From Dehalococcoidia bacterium (GTDB lineage: Bacteria > Chloroflexota > Dehalococcoidia > SZUA-161): 62,452 bases of DNA. Within the stretch, counting starts at the first letter, position 1. Each line of letters begins with the position of its first letter. The position numbers and the translations under genes were made by a program. Below the pieces are notes generated by a model. It saw only the letters and a program-made list of their open reading frames with translations. It did not search any database and had not been told where the DNA came from. Positions 1-7,480 of this stretch are shown here, piece by piece. The stretch is from NCBI GenBank assembly GCA_014874385.1, contig JACWAE010000061.1:1-62452 (forward strand), in the 5' to 3' direction.

Positions 1-252
1 ATCGGCCAGGTTTTGACGATGCCGCTCTTCTTCGCCAGCAGCGCAATTTACCCGATTTCGGTGATGCCGCGCTGGTTGCAAGTGATTGCACATATAAACC
101 CCTTGACTTATCAAGTAGACGCCTCGCGGAGACTGATGCTGGCTCATGGGGTAAGCACCTACGGATTAGGTCTGGATTTCGGTGTCTTGATTTTTTCAGC
201 GGTGGTATTGGTTATAATAGCAGCACGCTTATACCCCAACATTGGAAGATAG
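1..252 (+). CDS. ABC-2 type transporter permease, C-terminal end (partial)
   Basis: The reading frame is open at the left edge and ends at 252, so only about the last 83 residues are seen. They show the usual end of an ABC-2 permease. A hydrophobic segment comes first, then a short loop ending in an AIYPISVMP-like stretch and the INPLTYQVDASRR motif, then a final membrane helix. Such proteins form the channel of exporters for drugs, polysaccharides or small lipids, driven by a separate ATPase. The ATPase gene is presumably upstream, outside the window, and the substrate cannot be told. Confidence 0.75.
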   Translation: MGQVLTMPLFFASSAIYPISVMPRWLQVIAHINPLTYQVDASRRLMLAHGVSTYGLGLDFGVLIFSAVVLVIIAARLYPNIGR

Positions 253-328
253 GATATAAAGTTGTGCGGAGACAGGCTGCCCCGAGACGAAGAGACGGAA
301 GTGAAGATATTCAGGAGGAGTGCTGTTA

Positions 329-1789
329 ATGACAGGCGAAATAACGCTTAAACAGAGGCTGGATAACCTGTTCAATCCTCGCTCAGTGGCCTTAATCGGT
401 GCATCCGGTACGTTCGGCAAGTGGGGCTTCAATATTCTTACCCTGCTGTTAAGCGATAAAGGCAGGGACATATATGCTGTGAACAATAAAGAGGCTGAAG
501 TGCTCGGATTGAAGGCCTACCGGAGCATACTGGACGTGCCTGCCCCCGTAGATTTGGCGGTCATCACAGTGCCGTTTCAGTATGTCCCGGCAGCTATGGA
601 GGACTGTATCCAGAAGAAAGTAAAAGGAGTTGTAGTTATCTCAGGAGGACTTGCCGAGACCGGTGAAGAAGGAGCAAAAGTCCAGGCGCAGATAGTCGAG
701 GTGGCGAAGCGTGGAGGGATACGCTTCACGGGGCCAAACTGCATGGGGCTTTTCGATACTTCCTCCAATTTCAACATCGTAATTTTTCTGCCGCCGTTGA
801 GGAAGGGGCCGGTGGGGCTCATATCTCAGAGCGGAAACTCCGGGCAATCAATTATTATCTCAGGCCTGGAAGATGGTCTGGGATTCAGCAAGTACGTCAG
901 CAGCGGGAACGAGGCTGATCTGCACTACGAGGACTACCTCGAGTATATAGCCCAGGATGAAGAAACGAAGGTCATTCTAGGCTATATTGAGGGGCTCAGG
1001 GAAGGGCGGCGCTTTTTCGAGTTAGCAAAAGCGATCACAAAGGAGAAGCCGATTGTCGTTGTGAAAGCAGGGCGAACGCAGGCCGGTGCCAGTGCAGCAC
1101 GGTCGCACACTGCCGCTCTCGCTGGCGCAGATGTAGTCAGCGATGCAGCATTCAAGCAGGCTGGTGTAATCAGGGTAGACGAGGTCGACGAACTGATTGA
1201 CGTGGCGCTGCTTCTATTGGGTCAGCCCCTGCCCCGAGGAAGACGGGTAGGAGTGCTGTCGATAGGCGGAGGCATGGCAGTTATGACTGCGGACATTGTG
1301 GAAAAGCAAGGTCTGGAAATGGCATCGCTATCACCTGCAACAATAGAGAAGCTGGATTCAGTCCTGTCACGTCGCTGGTCTCACAGGAACCCTGTTGATA
1401 TGGGCGGAGACCGTTTTAACTATAGCTGTCTCTGGCCCTTGATTGAGGATGATAACATAGATGCCATCCTGGTAATAGGTTCTCCTGCAGCAACACGCAG
1501 CTTCATCGAGTGGTTTTCCCTACATGCGCCATGGGTTACCAACATCGATGAAATGAGGAAGCTGATGGAGAAGAAAGACCTGGTGGAACTGAACAGAGTG
1601 AAGGAAATGATGTGCAAGTACGGTAAGCCCGTAATATTCTGCTCTATGGGTGTCCGTATCGTGAAACAGGGCGAAGTCTACAAGTGGATGGAACGTAATT
1701 ACCTCATCCCGTACCATACTCCGGAGAGGGCAGCCAAAGCGCTCTCTCACCTGGTCGCGTACAGTGAATACCTGGGCGTATCAAAATGA
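329..1789 (+). CDS. acyl-CoA synthetase (NDP-forming) alpha subunit-like
   Basis: The start is the ATG at 329, eight bases after the ribosome site AGGAGGAG; the GTG at 320 lies inside that site. The 486-residue product matches the alpha part of ADP-forming acetyl/acyl-CoA synthetases. An N-terminal CoA-binding Rossmann domain (VALIGASGTFGKWG, about residues 15-30) is followed by two succinyl-CoA-ligase-like domains with GPNCMGLFD, ISQSGNSGQS and SHTAALAG, which carries the histidine expected to be phosphorylated in this family. These enzymes interconvert acyl-CoA plus ADP and Pi with acid, CoA and ATP. The ATP-grasp beta subunit is not fused and not adjacent, since tRNAs follow directly, so its partner must lie elsewhere. 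The acyl specificity is unknown. Confidence 0.85.
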   Translation: MTGEITLKQRLDNLFNPRSVALIGASGTFGKWGFNILTLLLSDKGRDIYAVNNKEAEVLGLKAYRSILDVPAPVDLAVITVPFQYVPAAMEDCIQKKVKGVVVISGGLAETGEEGAKVQAQIVEVAKRGGIRFTGPNCMGLFDTSSNFNIVIFLPPLRKGPVGLISQSGNSGQSIIISGLEDGLGFSKYVSSGNEADLHYEDYLEYIAQDEETKVILGYIEGLREGRRFFELAKAITKEKPIVVVKAGRTQAGASAARSHTAALAGADVVSDAAFKQAGVIRVDEVDELIDVALLLLGQPLPRGRRVGVLSIGGGMAVMTADIVEKQGLEMASLSPATIEKLDSVLSRRWSHRNPVDMGGDRFNYSCLWPLIEDDNIDAILVIGSPAATRSFIEWFSLHAPWVTNIDEMRKLMEKKDLVELNRVKEMMCKYGKPVIFCSMGVRIVKQGEVYKWMERNYLIPYHTPERAAKALSHLVAYSEYLGVSK

Positions 1790-1828
1790 GGTTCTTTGGG
1801 GGGCTTCCCGGCTGGCTGCAAAAAAGAG

Positions 1829-1900
1829 AGGCGACGAGCGGATTCGAACCGCTGAATAGGGGTTTTGCAGACCCCCGCCTTGCCACTTGGCTACGTCGCC
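1829..1900 (-). tRNA. tRNA-Cys (GCA)
   Basis: On the minus strand the acceptor GGCGACG (5' end at 1900) pairs with CGTCGCC, the discriminator is U, and the anticodon loop reads CTGCAAA. The T-arm is GCGGTTCGAATCCGC. CCA is not encoded. It is the last tRNA of a four-gene minus-strand array. Confidence 0.95.
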
Positions 1901-1902
1901 AC

Positions 1903-1977
1903 TGGAGCGGAAGACGAGATTCGAACTCGCGACCTCCTCCTTGGCAAGGAGGCATTCTACCGCTGAACTACTTCCGC
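1903..1977 (-). tRNA. tRNA-Gly (GCC)
   Basis: The minus-strand cloverleaf has acceptor GCGGAAG, anticodon loop TTGCCAA (anticodon GCC), T-arm GCGAGTTCGAATCTCGT and an encoded CCA at 1903-1905. It sits two bases from tRNA-Cys, so the two are almost certainly cut from one transcript. Confidence 0.95.
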
Positions 1978-2000
1978 TCGCGTCACGTTATATTATAACA

Positions 2001-2088
2001 TGGTGCCGAGGAGGAGATTTGAACTCCTACGAGCTTTCGCTCACCACCCCCTCAAGATGGCGTGTCTACCAGGTTCCACCACCTCGGC
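2001..2088 (-). tRNA. tRNA-Leu (GAG)
   Basis: This is a class-II tRNA with a long variable arm. The acceptor is GCCGAGG, the anticodon stem-loop is CCATC-TTGAGGG-GGTGG (anticodon GAG), and CCA is encoded at 2001-2003. It closely resembles bacterial leuU-type tRNAs. It is third in the minus-strand array. Confidence 0.93.
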
Positions 2089-2091
2089 AAA

Positions 2092-2168
2092 TGGCAGGGG
2101 TGGCAGGATTCGAACCCACGACCAACGGTTTTGGAGACCGCCGCTCTACCTGACTGAGCTACACCCCT
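2092..2168 (-). tRNA. tRNA-Trp (CCA)
   Basis: The minus-strand tRNA has acceptor AGGGGTG, anticodon stem-loop GCGGT-CTCCAAA-ACCGT (anticodon CCA), a normal T-arm and an encoded CCA at 2092-2094. It is the first transcribed gene of the Trp-Leu-Gly-Cys array. The usual neighbours of a tRNA-Trp gene, such as secE, are absent here. Confidence 0.94.
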
Positions 2169-2292
2169 CTGCGCGTTGCCCCAGTTTTCAGATTATAACA
2201 CAGCCTGTTTTGAAGTCAAAACCCCTATTGGTTATCCACCGATTACCATGAAATATTGCCGGAAGTTACCGAAGGGATTGGCAGAAAACACT

Positions 2293-2329
2293 AAAGCCCG
2301 CTAAGGTATTAGTCCTTAGAGGGCTTTTT
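2293..2329 (+). terminator. Rho-independent-type hairpin
   Basis: AAAGCCCGCTAAGG, a seven-base loop, then CCTTAGAGGGCTTTTT forms a strong stem with one internal mismatch and a T-tract on the plus strand. The only plus-strand gene upstream is the acyl-CoA synthetase ending at 1789. The nearby tRNAs run the other way, so the hairpin may instead be a leftover terminator or act in both directions. Confidence 0.6.
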
Positions 2330-2349
2330 AGCTTTAAAAACTGGAACTA

Positions 2350-2385
2350 TGGGGCGACTCGAACGCCCGACACGCGGTTTAGGAA
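2350..2385 (-). repeat. 36-bp copy of the tRNA-Arg(CCT) 3' half (candidate att site)
   Basis: These 36 bases are identical to 7210-7245, which is the T-arm, variable region and anticodon loop of the intact tRNA-Arg(CCT). Beyond 2385 the similarity decays, and on the 2350 side only one base of the acceptor stem is shared. No complete tRNA can fold here. The same-orientation copies are about 4.86 kb apart, which is the arrangement left when an element integrates into the 3' part of a tRNA gene. A plain tRNA pseudogene from a local duplication is the alternative. Confidence 0.7.
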
Positions 2386-2420
2386 GCCACTGTCAGATCT
2401 GACACTACCCAACCACCCAA

Positions 2421-2472
2421 GCACACAATATATAGTGCAATATCATGCTTAAGACACAATATATTGTGTCTT
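2421..2472. promoter_or_regulatory. two related AT-rich dyads
   Basis: A perfect 22-bp palindrome (2451-2472, half-site AAGACACAATA) lies 13 bases after a related imperfect dyad (2421-2438, GCACACAATATATAGTGC). Two copies of a CACAATATAT-type dyad look like a protein-binding array. No gene starts close by on either strand, so the target is unclear; these could also be end sequences of a lost element. Confidence 0.4.
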
Positions 2473-2649
2473 CTAACCCTGTCGTTTTTCGTCACTTTTT
2501 CCGGATTAGGGTGTCAACCTCTTGACCAATTGCGAGGATATTTTGAGGTAAATTAGTGGAAAAGTCAATGCGGCTGACGGTATGATCATACTGCATAGGA
2601 CAGATAGGTATATAAGGCTCAGAAATGGGGATGCTCTGCTTACTACAGG

Positions 2650-2711
2650 TGGTGGCCTAGGGGATCTGGAACACTGAACATTGATTTGTAATCAGGTGCT
2701 CTACTATCTCA
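2650..2711 (-). pseudogene. decayed tRNA-Val(TAC)-like sequence
   Basis: The minus strand reads GTAGAGCACCTGATTACAAATCA, split here as GTAGAGCACC then TGATTACAAATCA, which matches the D-arm and anticodon arm of a tRNA-Val(TAC). The sequence ends in CCACCA. The 3' side of the anticodon stem, the T-loop and the acceptor no longer pair. It looks like a tRNA remnant rather than a working gene, but a chance match cannot be excluded. Confidence 0.35.
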
Positions 2712-3458
2712 CACGTCTTTTTGAAGGTTATTGTTCGGGACGCTGAGATGGGAAGGTGTTCGGATTTTCGTAAATAAACTCCCCGATAAAATGGATAGAG
2801 CAATCACCGGAAGCGATCCCTTGCTGAACCCACCATGCGCATTGACTCCCCATGCACAGGGCGGCTTGACGTTCGTAGTCCTAACCAAGGTCTGGATACT
2901 GTCATAGGTAATATCGAGCAAGTCAACCCGGGTAACATCTTGCGAAGCTGCCTTGAAGAGAATCCCTTCCACCTTTTCTGCCCCTGTGGATTCCGTTTTC
3001 ATTATCTTCATCAACACGTGATGAGCGTCCCTGTGCACCTTCCAGGTGCTCTTTCTCATTGCCTCAATATATTCTCGTTGCAGGTTTCCCGCCAATGAGG
3101 CGACCGGGATGCGCAAGCGCCAAGTCATGCCCCCAGTTGTGATAGGCTCGATGGTTCTTTGGAGAATAACTTGGGGCATTTCGATCACCCGATGAAGTAC
3201 ATAAGCCTCGCTGAGCACAGCCGATAAGCTATCCACTAGTGCTAGCTTGCGGGACAGTTCAAAGGCTGTCTCCATCATCTCGTCGACGTCATCAGGCGCA
3301 TGGGGAAAGGCAAAATCCACTAGGTCTTCGGACAGTTTAGGAAAAGGTGCAAGGCGATCGATTGCGCCGGTTCTTCTTGCGAAAACATAATGCAGAAGTT
3401 CGGTTGCCAAGATCCATTGGAACACTATTTGGCCTTTGCTGACAGCCTCTTTGCTCAT
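2709..3458 (-). CDS. hypothetical protein, unrecognised
   Basis: The open frame extends up to 3626, but its upstream part is antisense to a methylmalonyl-CoA mutase remnant, so the likely start is the internal ATG at 3458 (MSKEAVSKG), giving 249 residues. No clear ribosome site precedes it. The protein is mixed alpha/beta by eye, with a helical middle (ELSRKLALVDSLSAVLSEA) and a basic stretch (MRKSTWKVHRDAHHVL). No catalytic motif, signal peptide or membrane helix is evident. It is the only candidate gene on the left side of the tRNA-flanked segment. It may be real or may be a non-coding open frame. Confidence 0.35.
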   Translation of the reverse strand: MSKEAVSKGQIVFQWILATELLHYVFARRTGAIDRLAPFPKLSEDLVDFAFPHAPDDVDEMMETAFELSRKLALVDSLSAVLSEAYVLHRVIEMPQVILQRTIEPITTGGMTWRLRIPVASLAGNLQREYIEAMRKSTWKVHRDAHHVLMKIMKTESTGAEKVEGILFKAASQDVTRVDLLDITYDSIQTLVRTTNVKPPCAWGVNAHGGFSKGSLPVIALSILSGSLFTKIRTPSHLSVPNNNLQKDV

Positions 3459-3522
3459 GAAGATTTGGTTCGACGGAAGGATCACGGCTAACGCGTTCGA
3501 GGGGCAAACACCATACGGATAG

Positions 3523-3702
3523 CATCGAAGAGATAATGAGGCTGTCTCCGAAAAGCTTGATAACCTCGGCAAGGCAGCCCAGGGGAACCAGAACCTTATG
3601 CCATTTATTCTGGATGCCGTCCGCACTTATGCTACTTTGGGAGAAATATGCGGCGTTCTGCGCGGAGTCTTCGGAGAATATGAAGCGAATATTTACGTAT
3701 AA
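3523..3702 (+). pseudogene. methylmalonyl-CoA mutase large subunit, C-terminal remnant
   Basis: Between the in-frame TAG at 3520 and the TAA at 3700-3702 the plus strand encodes about 59 residues. They match the end of the MCM catalytic domain: RRDNEAV, then GNQNLMPFILDAVRTYATLG and EICGVLRGVFGEY. The match begins right after the stop codon, and there is no start codon or ribosome site, so this is the tail of a truncated gene. The break lies between the orphan minus-strand ORF and this tail. Loss of the mutase left its downstream acyl-CoA dehydrogenase neighbour intact 47 bases away. The family match is strong; the history is inferred. Confidence 0.7.
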
Positions 3703-3749
3703 GAATAAGCAAGTAAATTAATAGCAGAGAAAGAGGGAAAATTATAGAG

Positions 3750-5537
3750 ATGAGGCCCAACAATTCTCTTAGAAAAGGGGGAGCATTCTTTGTTGATAAC
3801 ATTTCCCCTGCTGAGGTTTTTACCCCCGAGGATTTCAGTGAAGAGCATCAGATGATGGCGAAGACCACTGAACGATTCATCAAGAATGAGGTATTGCCTC
3901 ACATTGAGACGATTGAACACAAAGATTTTAACCTTATTCGAAGCTTGATGAAGAAGGCAGGAGACCTTGGCCTGCTAGGAGCGGATATAGAAGAAGAGTA
4001 CGGCGGTTCAGAAACGGGGATAATTGCTTCTCAATTAATAATAGAGCGCTCAGCGGCGGGCGCATCCTTTGGCGTAACTCTTAATGTTCATACCGGTATC
4101 GGCACAATGCCCCTGGTTTTTTTCGGTAATAAAGCTCAAAAAGCTAAATACCTCTCTGCGCTTGCAGCAGGTGAAAAAATCGGATGCTATGCGCTGACCG
4201 AGCCCAGTTCTGGCACAGATGCCTTGTCCATTCAAACAACGGCTGTCCTCTCAGCAGACGGCAAATATTACAGGCTCGACGGCGCAAAGCAGTTCATCAC
4301 AAACGGGGGCTTTGCTGATATTATCTTCACTTATGCGAAAGTTGATGGTGACAAGTTCACTGCTTTTATCGTTGAGAAGGATTTCGCAGGAGTGTCCACA
4401 GGCAAAGAAGAGAAGAAAATGGGAATTAGAGGTACTTCCACGTGTAGCATTTTCCTTGATGGTGCCAAGGTTCCTGTGGAAAACGTTCTTTTTAAGGTCG
4501 GTAGGGGGCATGTGGTGGCTTTTAATATTCTAAACCTCGGCAGATTCAAGGTAGCTTCTGGATGCGTAGGCATGGCCAAGCAGGCTATTGAGAGTAGTGT
4601 GGGATATGCTAAGCAAAGACATCAATTCGGCAGGCCCGTTTGTGAGTTCGGGTTGATGAAGCAGAAGGTTGCTGAGATGGCGACAAAGATATATATGGCA
4701 GAGAGCATGCTCTATCGTACCGCCGGGCTCATCCATAGTGTTCTCGGCACTATAGATAGAACTTCAGAGGATATCGGTACCCAAAGCGCCAATTGCATAG
4801 CTGAATATGCCATAGAATGCTCCATTAACAAGGTTTATGGTTCTGAGATGTTGGCATATGTGGCCGATGAGGCGGTTCAGATGTTTGGCGGGTATGGTTA
4901 TACCGAGGAATACCCTGTGGAGAGAATCTACAGGGATTGCAAGATATTCAGAATCTATGAAGGGACAAACGAAATAAACAGGGTGATTATCGCCGGATGG
5001 GTAATGAGGAAGGTGCTGAAAAATGAGATCCCCTTGTCTGCTGTGGCCGAAAGGATAAGAAATGAACTGTCTGTTTTGGAGCCTGTATTAGGCGTGTTGA
5101 ATGAAAAGGCCCTCGAATACCAACGCAAGATGCGAGATAGAGCGAAAAGAGTTCTCATTATCCTGTGTGATACGGTAGCACGGAAATACGGGGCGGCTGT
5201 CGATGAAGAGCAGGATATTCTGGGACCGTTGAGCAATATAGTTCAGGAAATATATGCAATGGACAGCGGAATGCTAAGGGCTCTCAAATCGCTTGATTCA
5301 GCCGGTGAGCAAGAGGCAAAAACTAAAATAGATATGGTACAGCTTTATACGAACGATGCTATGACCAGGATAATCAACTACGCTCAGCAGATATTAAGTA
5401 CGATATATGCCGGTGAGGAGCTTCACAGAGAGTTGGAAATACTGAGAAAGCTTACTCAATTCACTCCTGTTAATACTGCGCAGCTCAGAAGAAATATCGC
5501 CGACGCAATCATTGAGGTAGGTAGGTATGTTTCCTAG
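3750..5537 (+). CDS. acyl-CoA dehydrogenase, FadE/VLCAD-like (595 aa)
   Basis: This FAD enzyme should oxidise acyl-CoA to trans-2-enoyl-CoA, passing electrons to ETF. The N-terminal helical domain (residues 25-140), the middle beta domain with YALTEPSSGTDA (148-158) and KQFITNG, and the C-terminal FAD domain are all present. The expected catalytic Glu is E404 in YEGTNEINR. The extra ~150-residue tail is typical of the ~595-aa FadE/VLCAD-type branch. The start is chosen by alignment with the paralogue at 47173-48957, whose N-terminus has the same RKGG(A/S)F motif; AGAGGG lies upstream. The two copies look roughly two-thirds identical by eye. It follows the mutase remnant and precedes a CBS-ACT gene, with no other beta-oxidation gene nearby. 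Chain-length preference is unknown. Confidence 0.92.
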   Translation: MRPNNSLRKGGAFFVDNISPAEVFTPEDFSEEHQMMAKTTERFIKNEVLPHIETIEHKDFNLIRSLMKKAGDLGLLGADIEEEYGGSETGIIASQLIIERSAAGASFGVTLNVHTGIGTMPLVFFGNKAQKAKYLSALAAGEKIGCYALTEPSSGTDALSIQTTAVLSADGKYYRLDGAKQFITNGGFADIIFTYAKVDGDKFTAFIVEKDFAGVSTGKEEKKMGIRGTSTCSIFLDGAKVPVENVLFKVGRGHVVAFNILNLGRFKVASGCVGMAKQAIESSVGYAKQRHQFGRPVCEFGLMKQKVAEMATKIYMAESMLYRTAGLIHSVLGTIDRTSEDIGTQSANCIAEYAIECSINKVYGSEMLAYVADEAVQMFGGYGYTEEYPVERIYRDCKIFRIYEGTNEINRVIIAGWVMRKVLKNEIPLSAVAERIRNELSVLEPVLGVLNEKALEYQRKMRDRAKRVLIILCDTVARKYGAAVDEEQDILGPLSNIVQEIYAMDSGMLRALKSLDSAGEQEAKTKIDMVQLYTNDAMTRIINYAQQILSTIYAGEELHRELEILRKLTQFTPVNTAQLRRNIADAIIEVGRYVS

Positions 5538-5590
5538 TGTGAAATCATTCAGCTATGCTGATCAAAAAAATAAGGTTGGGAGGTAGTAAG

Positions 5591-6232
5591 ATGCTGGTAG
5601 GCGATGTCATGTCCAAAAATGTCGTCACTATTGCGAGCCACACCTCTTTGGCCGATGCCAGAAGAATAATGGATGCGCAAAAGTTCAGAAGGCTACCTGT
5701 GGTAGATGGAGATAAACTTGTAGGAATAGTTACCAAGGATACACTCGATAGAACTGGGCCATCTCAATTGACCACTTTTAGCGTTCATGAGCTGAGCTAC
5801 TTATTAAATCGAATTACAGTCGAAAAAGTCATGCGAAAGGAAGTAGTTACAGTTACGCCTGATACTACAGTTGAGAAAGCGGTGGCATTGGCACAAGCTA
5901 AAAAAGTGGGCGCATTGGTAGTTGTACAAAATCACACGATTATAGGAATTGTCACAACTAACGATTTCTTTTACAAAGTGTTGAATCATATACTTGGTAT
6001 CGGAATGCCAGGGTCGCGCATTGTTGTGCGTAATTGCTACAAAGGCCGAGATGTGGAGAATGTGGTAGCTGCTATAAACAAGATAGGTGTTGAAATCACA
6101 ACTCTATTCACAATAGATATCCTAGATGCAAAAAAACACGACCTGGTAATTCATCTCGAAACAGAAGATTCCTCATCCGTCATAAAAGCTATAGAGCAAT
6201 TGGGTTGCCAAGTCTCCGAGAGAGAGCGGTGA
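5591..6232 (+). CDS. CBS-pair/ACT-domain protein, AcuB-like
   Basis: The ATG at 5591 is preceded by GGAGGT with good spacing, so the longer frame from 5555 is not used. The 213-residue protein has two CBS motifs, about residues 1-60 (MLVGDVMSKNVVTI, RRLPVVDGDKLVGIVT) and 75-135 (VEKVMRKEVVTV, GIVTTNDF). An ACT-like C-terminal region (about 145-210) follows. CBS pairs usually bind adenine nucleotides and ACT domains bind small ligands, so a sensory or regulatory role is likely. The order resembles AcuB of Bacillus acetoin utilisation, but no acetoin genes are adjacent. It may be cotranscribed with the acyl-CoA dehydrogenase 53 bases upstream. Confidence 0.85.
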   Translation: MLVGDVMSKNVVTIASHTSLADARRIMDAQKFRRLPVVDGDKLVGIVTKDTLDRTGPSQLTTFSVHELSYLLNRITVEKVMRKEVVTVTPDTTVEKAVALAQAKKVGALVVVQNHTIIGIVTTNDFFYKVLNHILGIGMPGSRIVVRNCYKGRDVENVVAAINKIGVEITTLFTIDILDAKKHDLVIHLETEDSSSVIKAIEQLGCQVSERER

Positions 6233-6708
6233 TCGACAGCTGGCTATATTTCTGATACTGAGATTAGAAGACTATTCTTCACGCCTATTAGCCCTCAAGA
6301 CAACATGATATATTAGAGCGACATTCTCAAGTTTACTTTTAGCTCCTTGAGACAAGGTTTAAAACGTCAAGCCCAAGTTAAGCTTCGTGAGTATATATCA
6401 CGTGATTATCACACCCTTATCACAGAAACTGCATAGAAAGCCTCTGTTTGTTATAATTCTAGTAGTCGAAAGCCTGAGTGATGAGTCCTTAACTGGTCTA
6501 GTGCAAGGAGAAGACAAAGCACCAAGTTAAGCTTTTGGAATCGAGGTTTCAAGCCCGTCGCAGCTTCAAAAGTCATCTTCAGTAACTTCCGAGCAGGTTG
6601 TCGCCGGTTTGTGTTGTCTCTCGCTCCAGCATCAGATTAGAGGGATTCTGGAGCAGAATCTCTTTTGTTCTTGACGAGTTAAGATGTCGCAGCCTCACAG
6701 CCCTTCCA

Positions 6709-6915
6709 CTAAGTCAAGTCGTCATTACTTGGGCTTTCGATCAGCCGAATTATATAATTTAATGCATTTCTGCGCAAATTGTGTGACGCAATTGTGAGGT
6801 CTATGTAATTCGCAAACCATCCGATATAAGGCTTTAGGTCCTGCCAGTCAATTCGCGGCAAGGAATTGCAGCATTTTGTTACTATTATGTCCACTATTTC
6901 TCTACTGTGGATCAT
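6709..6915 (-). CDS. small hypothetical ORF (68 aa), doubtful
   Basis: This ORF starts with ATG and ends with TAG. Its product has a plausible amphipathic, helix-rich composition (VDIIVTKCCNSL, WFANYIDLTIASHNLRRNAL). No Shine-Dalgarno site or family match was recognised. It sits alone in almost 1 kb of non-coding DNA and could be a fragment of a degraded gene. Confidence 0.2.
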   Translation of the reverse strand: MIHSREIVDIIVTKCCNSLPRIDWQDLKPYIGWFANYIDLTIASHNLRRNALNYIIRLIESPSNDDLT

Positions 6916-7100
6916 TGGTTGCCTATACAGCTAAGATTCAAGCGCAGATATTAGCAGGATAGTCAGACGGCTTCGAAAAATCTTGCGCAGTGGGACACTG
7001 CTTAGGAAGAGAACCGGAAGTGGAAATGTATGGTGATTGTTAACTTAGATGGCCTACCTTAATTGGTTAAAAATAAAATCGGAGCACATAATTGCTGGGT

Positions 7101-7149
7101 ATAACCGCGTGTCTAGCCAATCGTGCAGCCTCTAATAACCGCGTGTCTA
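7101..7149 (+). repeat. 15-bp direct repeat related to the tRNA-Arg core
   Basis: ATAACCGCGTGTCTA occurs at 7101-7115 and again at 7135-7149. Its AACCGCGTGTC core is the reverse complement of bases in the nearby tRNA-Arg copies (within 7210-7245 and 2350-2385). It may be a residue of recombination at the tRNA site or a binding site. Confidence 0.45.
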
Positions 7150-7203
7150 AAAGCTATACTTCTTGACATAAACCCTGACAGGCTTATCATTTTAGCTTCA
7201 AAA

Positions 7204-7276
7204 TACCCCTGGGGCGACTCGAACGCCCGACACGCGGTTTAGGAAACCGCTGCTCTATCCTCTGAGCTACAGGGGC
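7204..7276 (-). tRNA. tRNA-Arg (CCT)
   Basis: On the minus strand the acceptor GCCCCTG (5' end at 7276) pairs with CAGGGGT. The anticodon stem-loop is GCGGT-TTCCTAA-ACCGC and the T-arm is GGGCGTTCGAGTCGCCC. The discriminator is A and CCA is not encoded. Its 3' half is repeated exactly at 2350-2385, so it is a likely integration target. Confidence 0.94.
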
Positions 7277-7279
7277 TTG

Positions 7280-7352
7280 TGGAGATAGGGGGATTCGAAC
7301 CCCCGACCTCTGCGATGCGAACGCAGCGCTCTCCCAGTTGAGCTATATCCCC
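7280..7352 (-). tRNA. tRNA-Ala (CGC)
   Basis: The minus-strand acceptor GGGGATA pairs with TATCTCC, which includes one G-T pair. The anticodon stem-loop is CTGCG-TTCGCAT-CGCAG, giving anticodon CGC. The T-arm is GGGGGTTCGAATCCCCC. CCA is not encoded. It lies three bases from tRNA-Arg and is transcribed first. Confidence 0.94.
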
Positions 7353-7480
7353 CTATTTACCTCTTAGACAACAATGAAGCCCGAATTAATTTCACGGACT
7401 CTCAGCATTATGAGGATAGCAAAAGCAGGTTGCACTGTCAAGGTAAGCAGACGCTTGCTATACCTGTATTAGAAAGTTAA

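Larger units (their letters stand above)
6233..7203. other. long AT-richer non-coding stretch
   Basis: About 970 bases lie between the CBS gene and tRNA-Arg. No reading frame here has convincing protein character, and no rRNA, tRNA or ncRNA fold was recognised. The region contains one short minus-strand ORF (6709-6915) and a tandem 15-bp repeat near 7101-7149. It forms the right part of the segment bounded by the tRNA-Arg repeats and may be degenerate mobile-element DNA. Confidence 0.6.

Noticed and set aside
3536-3721. A 61-codon plus-strand ORF near the mutase remnant
   Set aside because: It is in a different frame from the recognisable mutase tail and has no family pattern.
6233-7203. A structured non-coding RNA in the long gap before tRNA-Arg
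   Set aside because: No strong promoter-hairpin-terminator unit or known RNA signature could be made out by eye.
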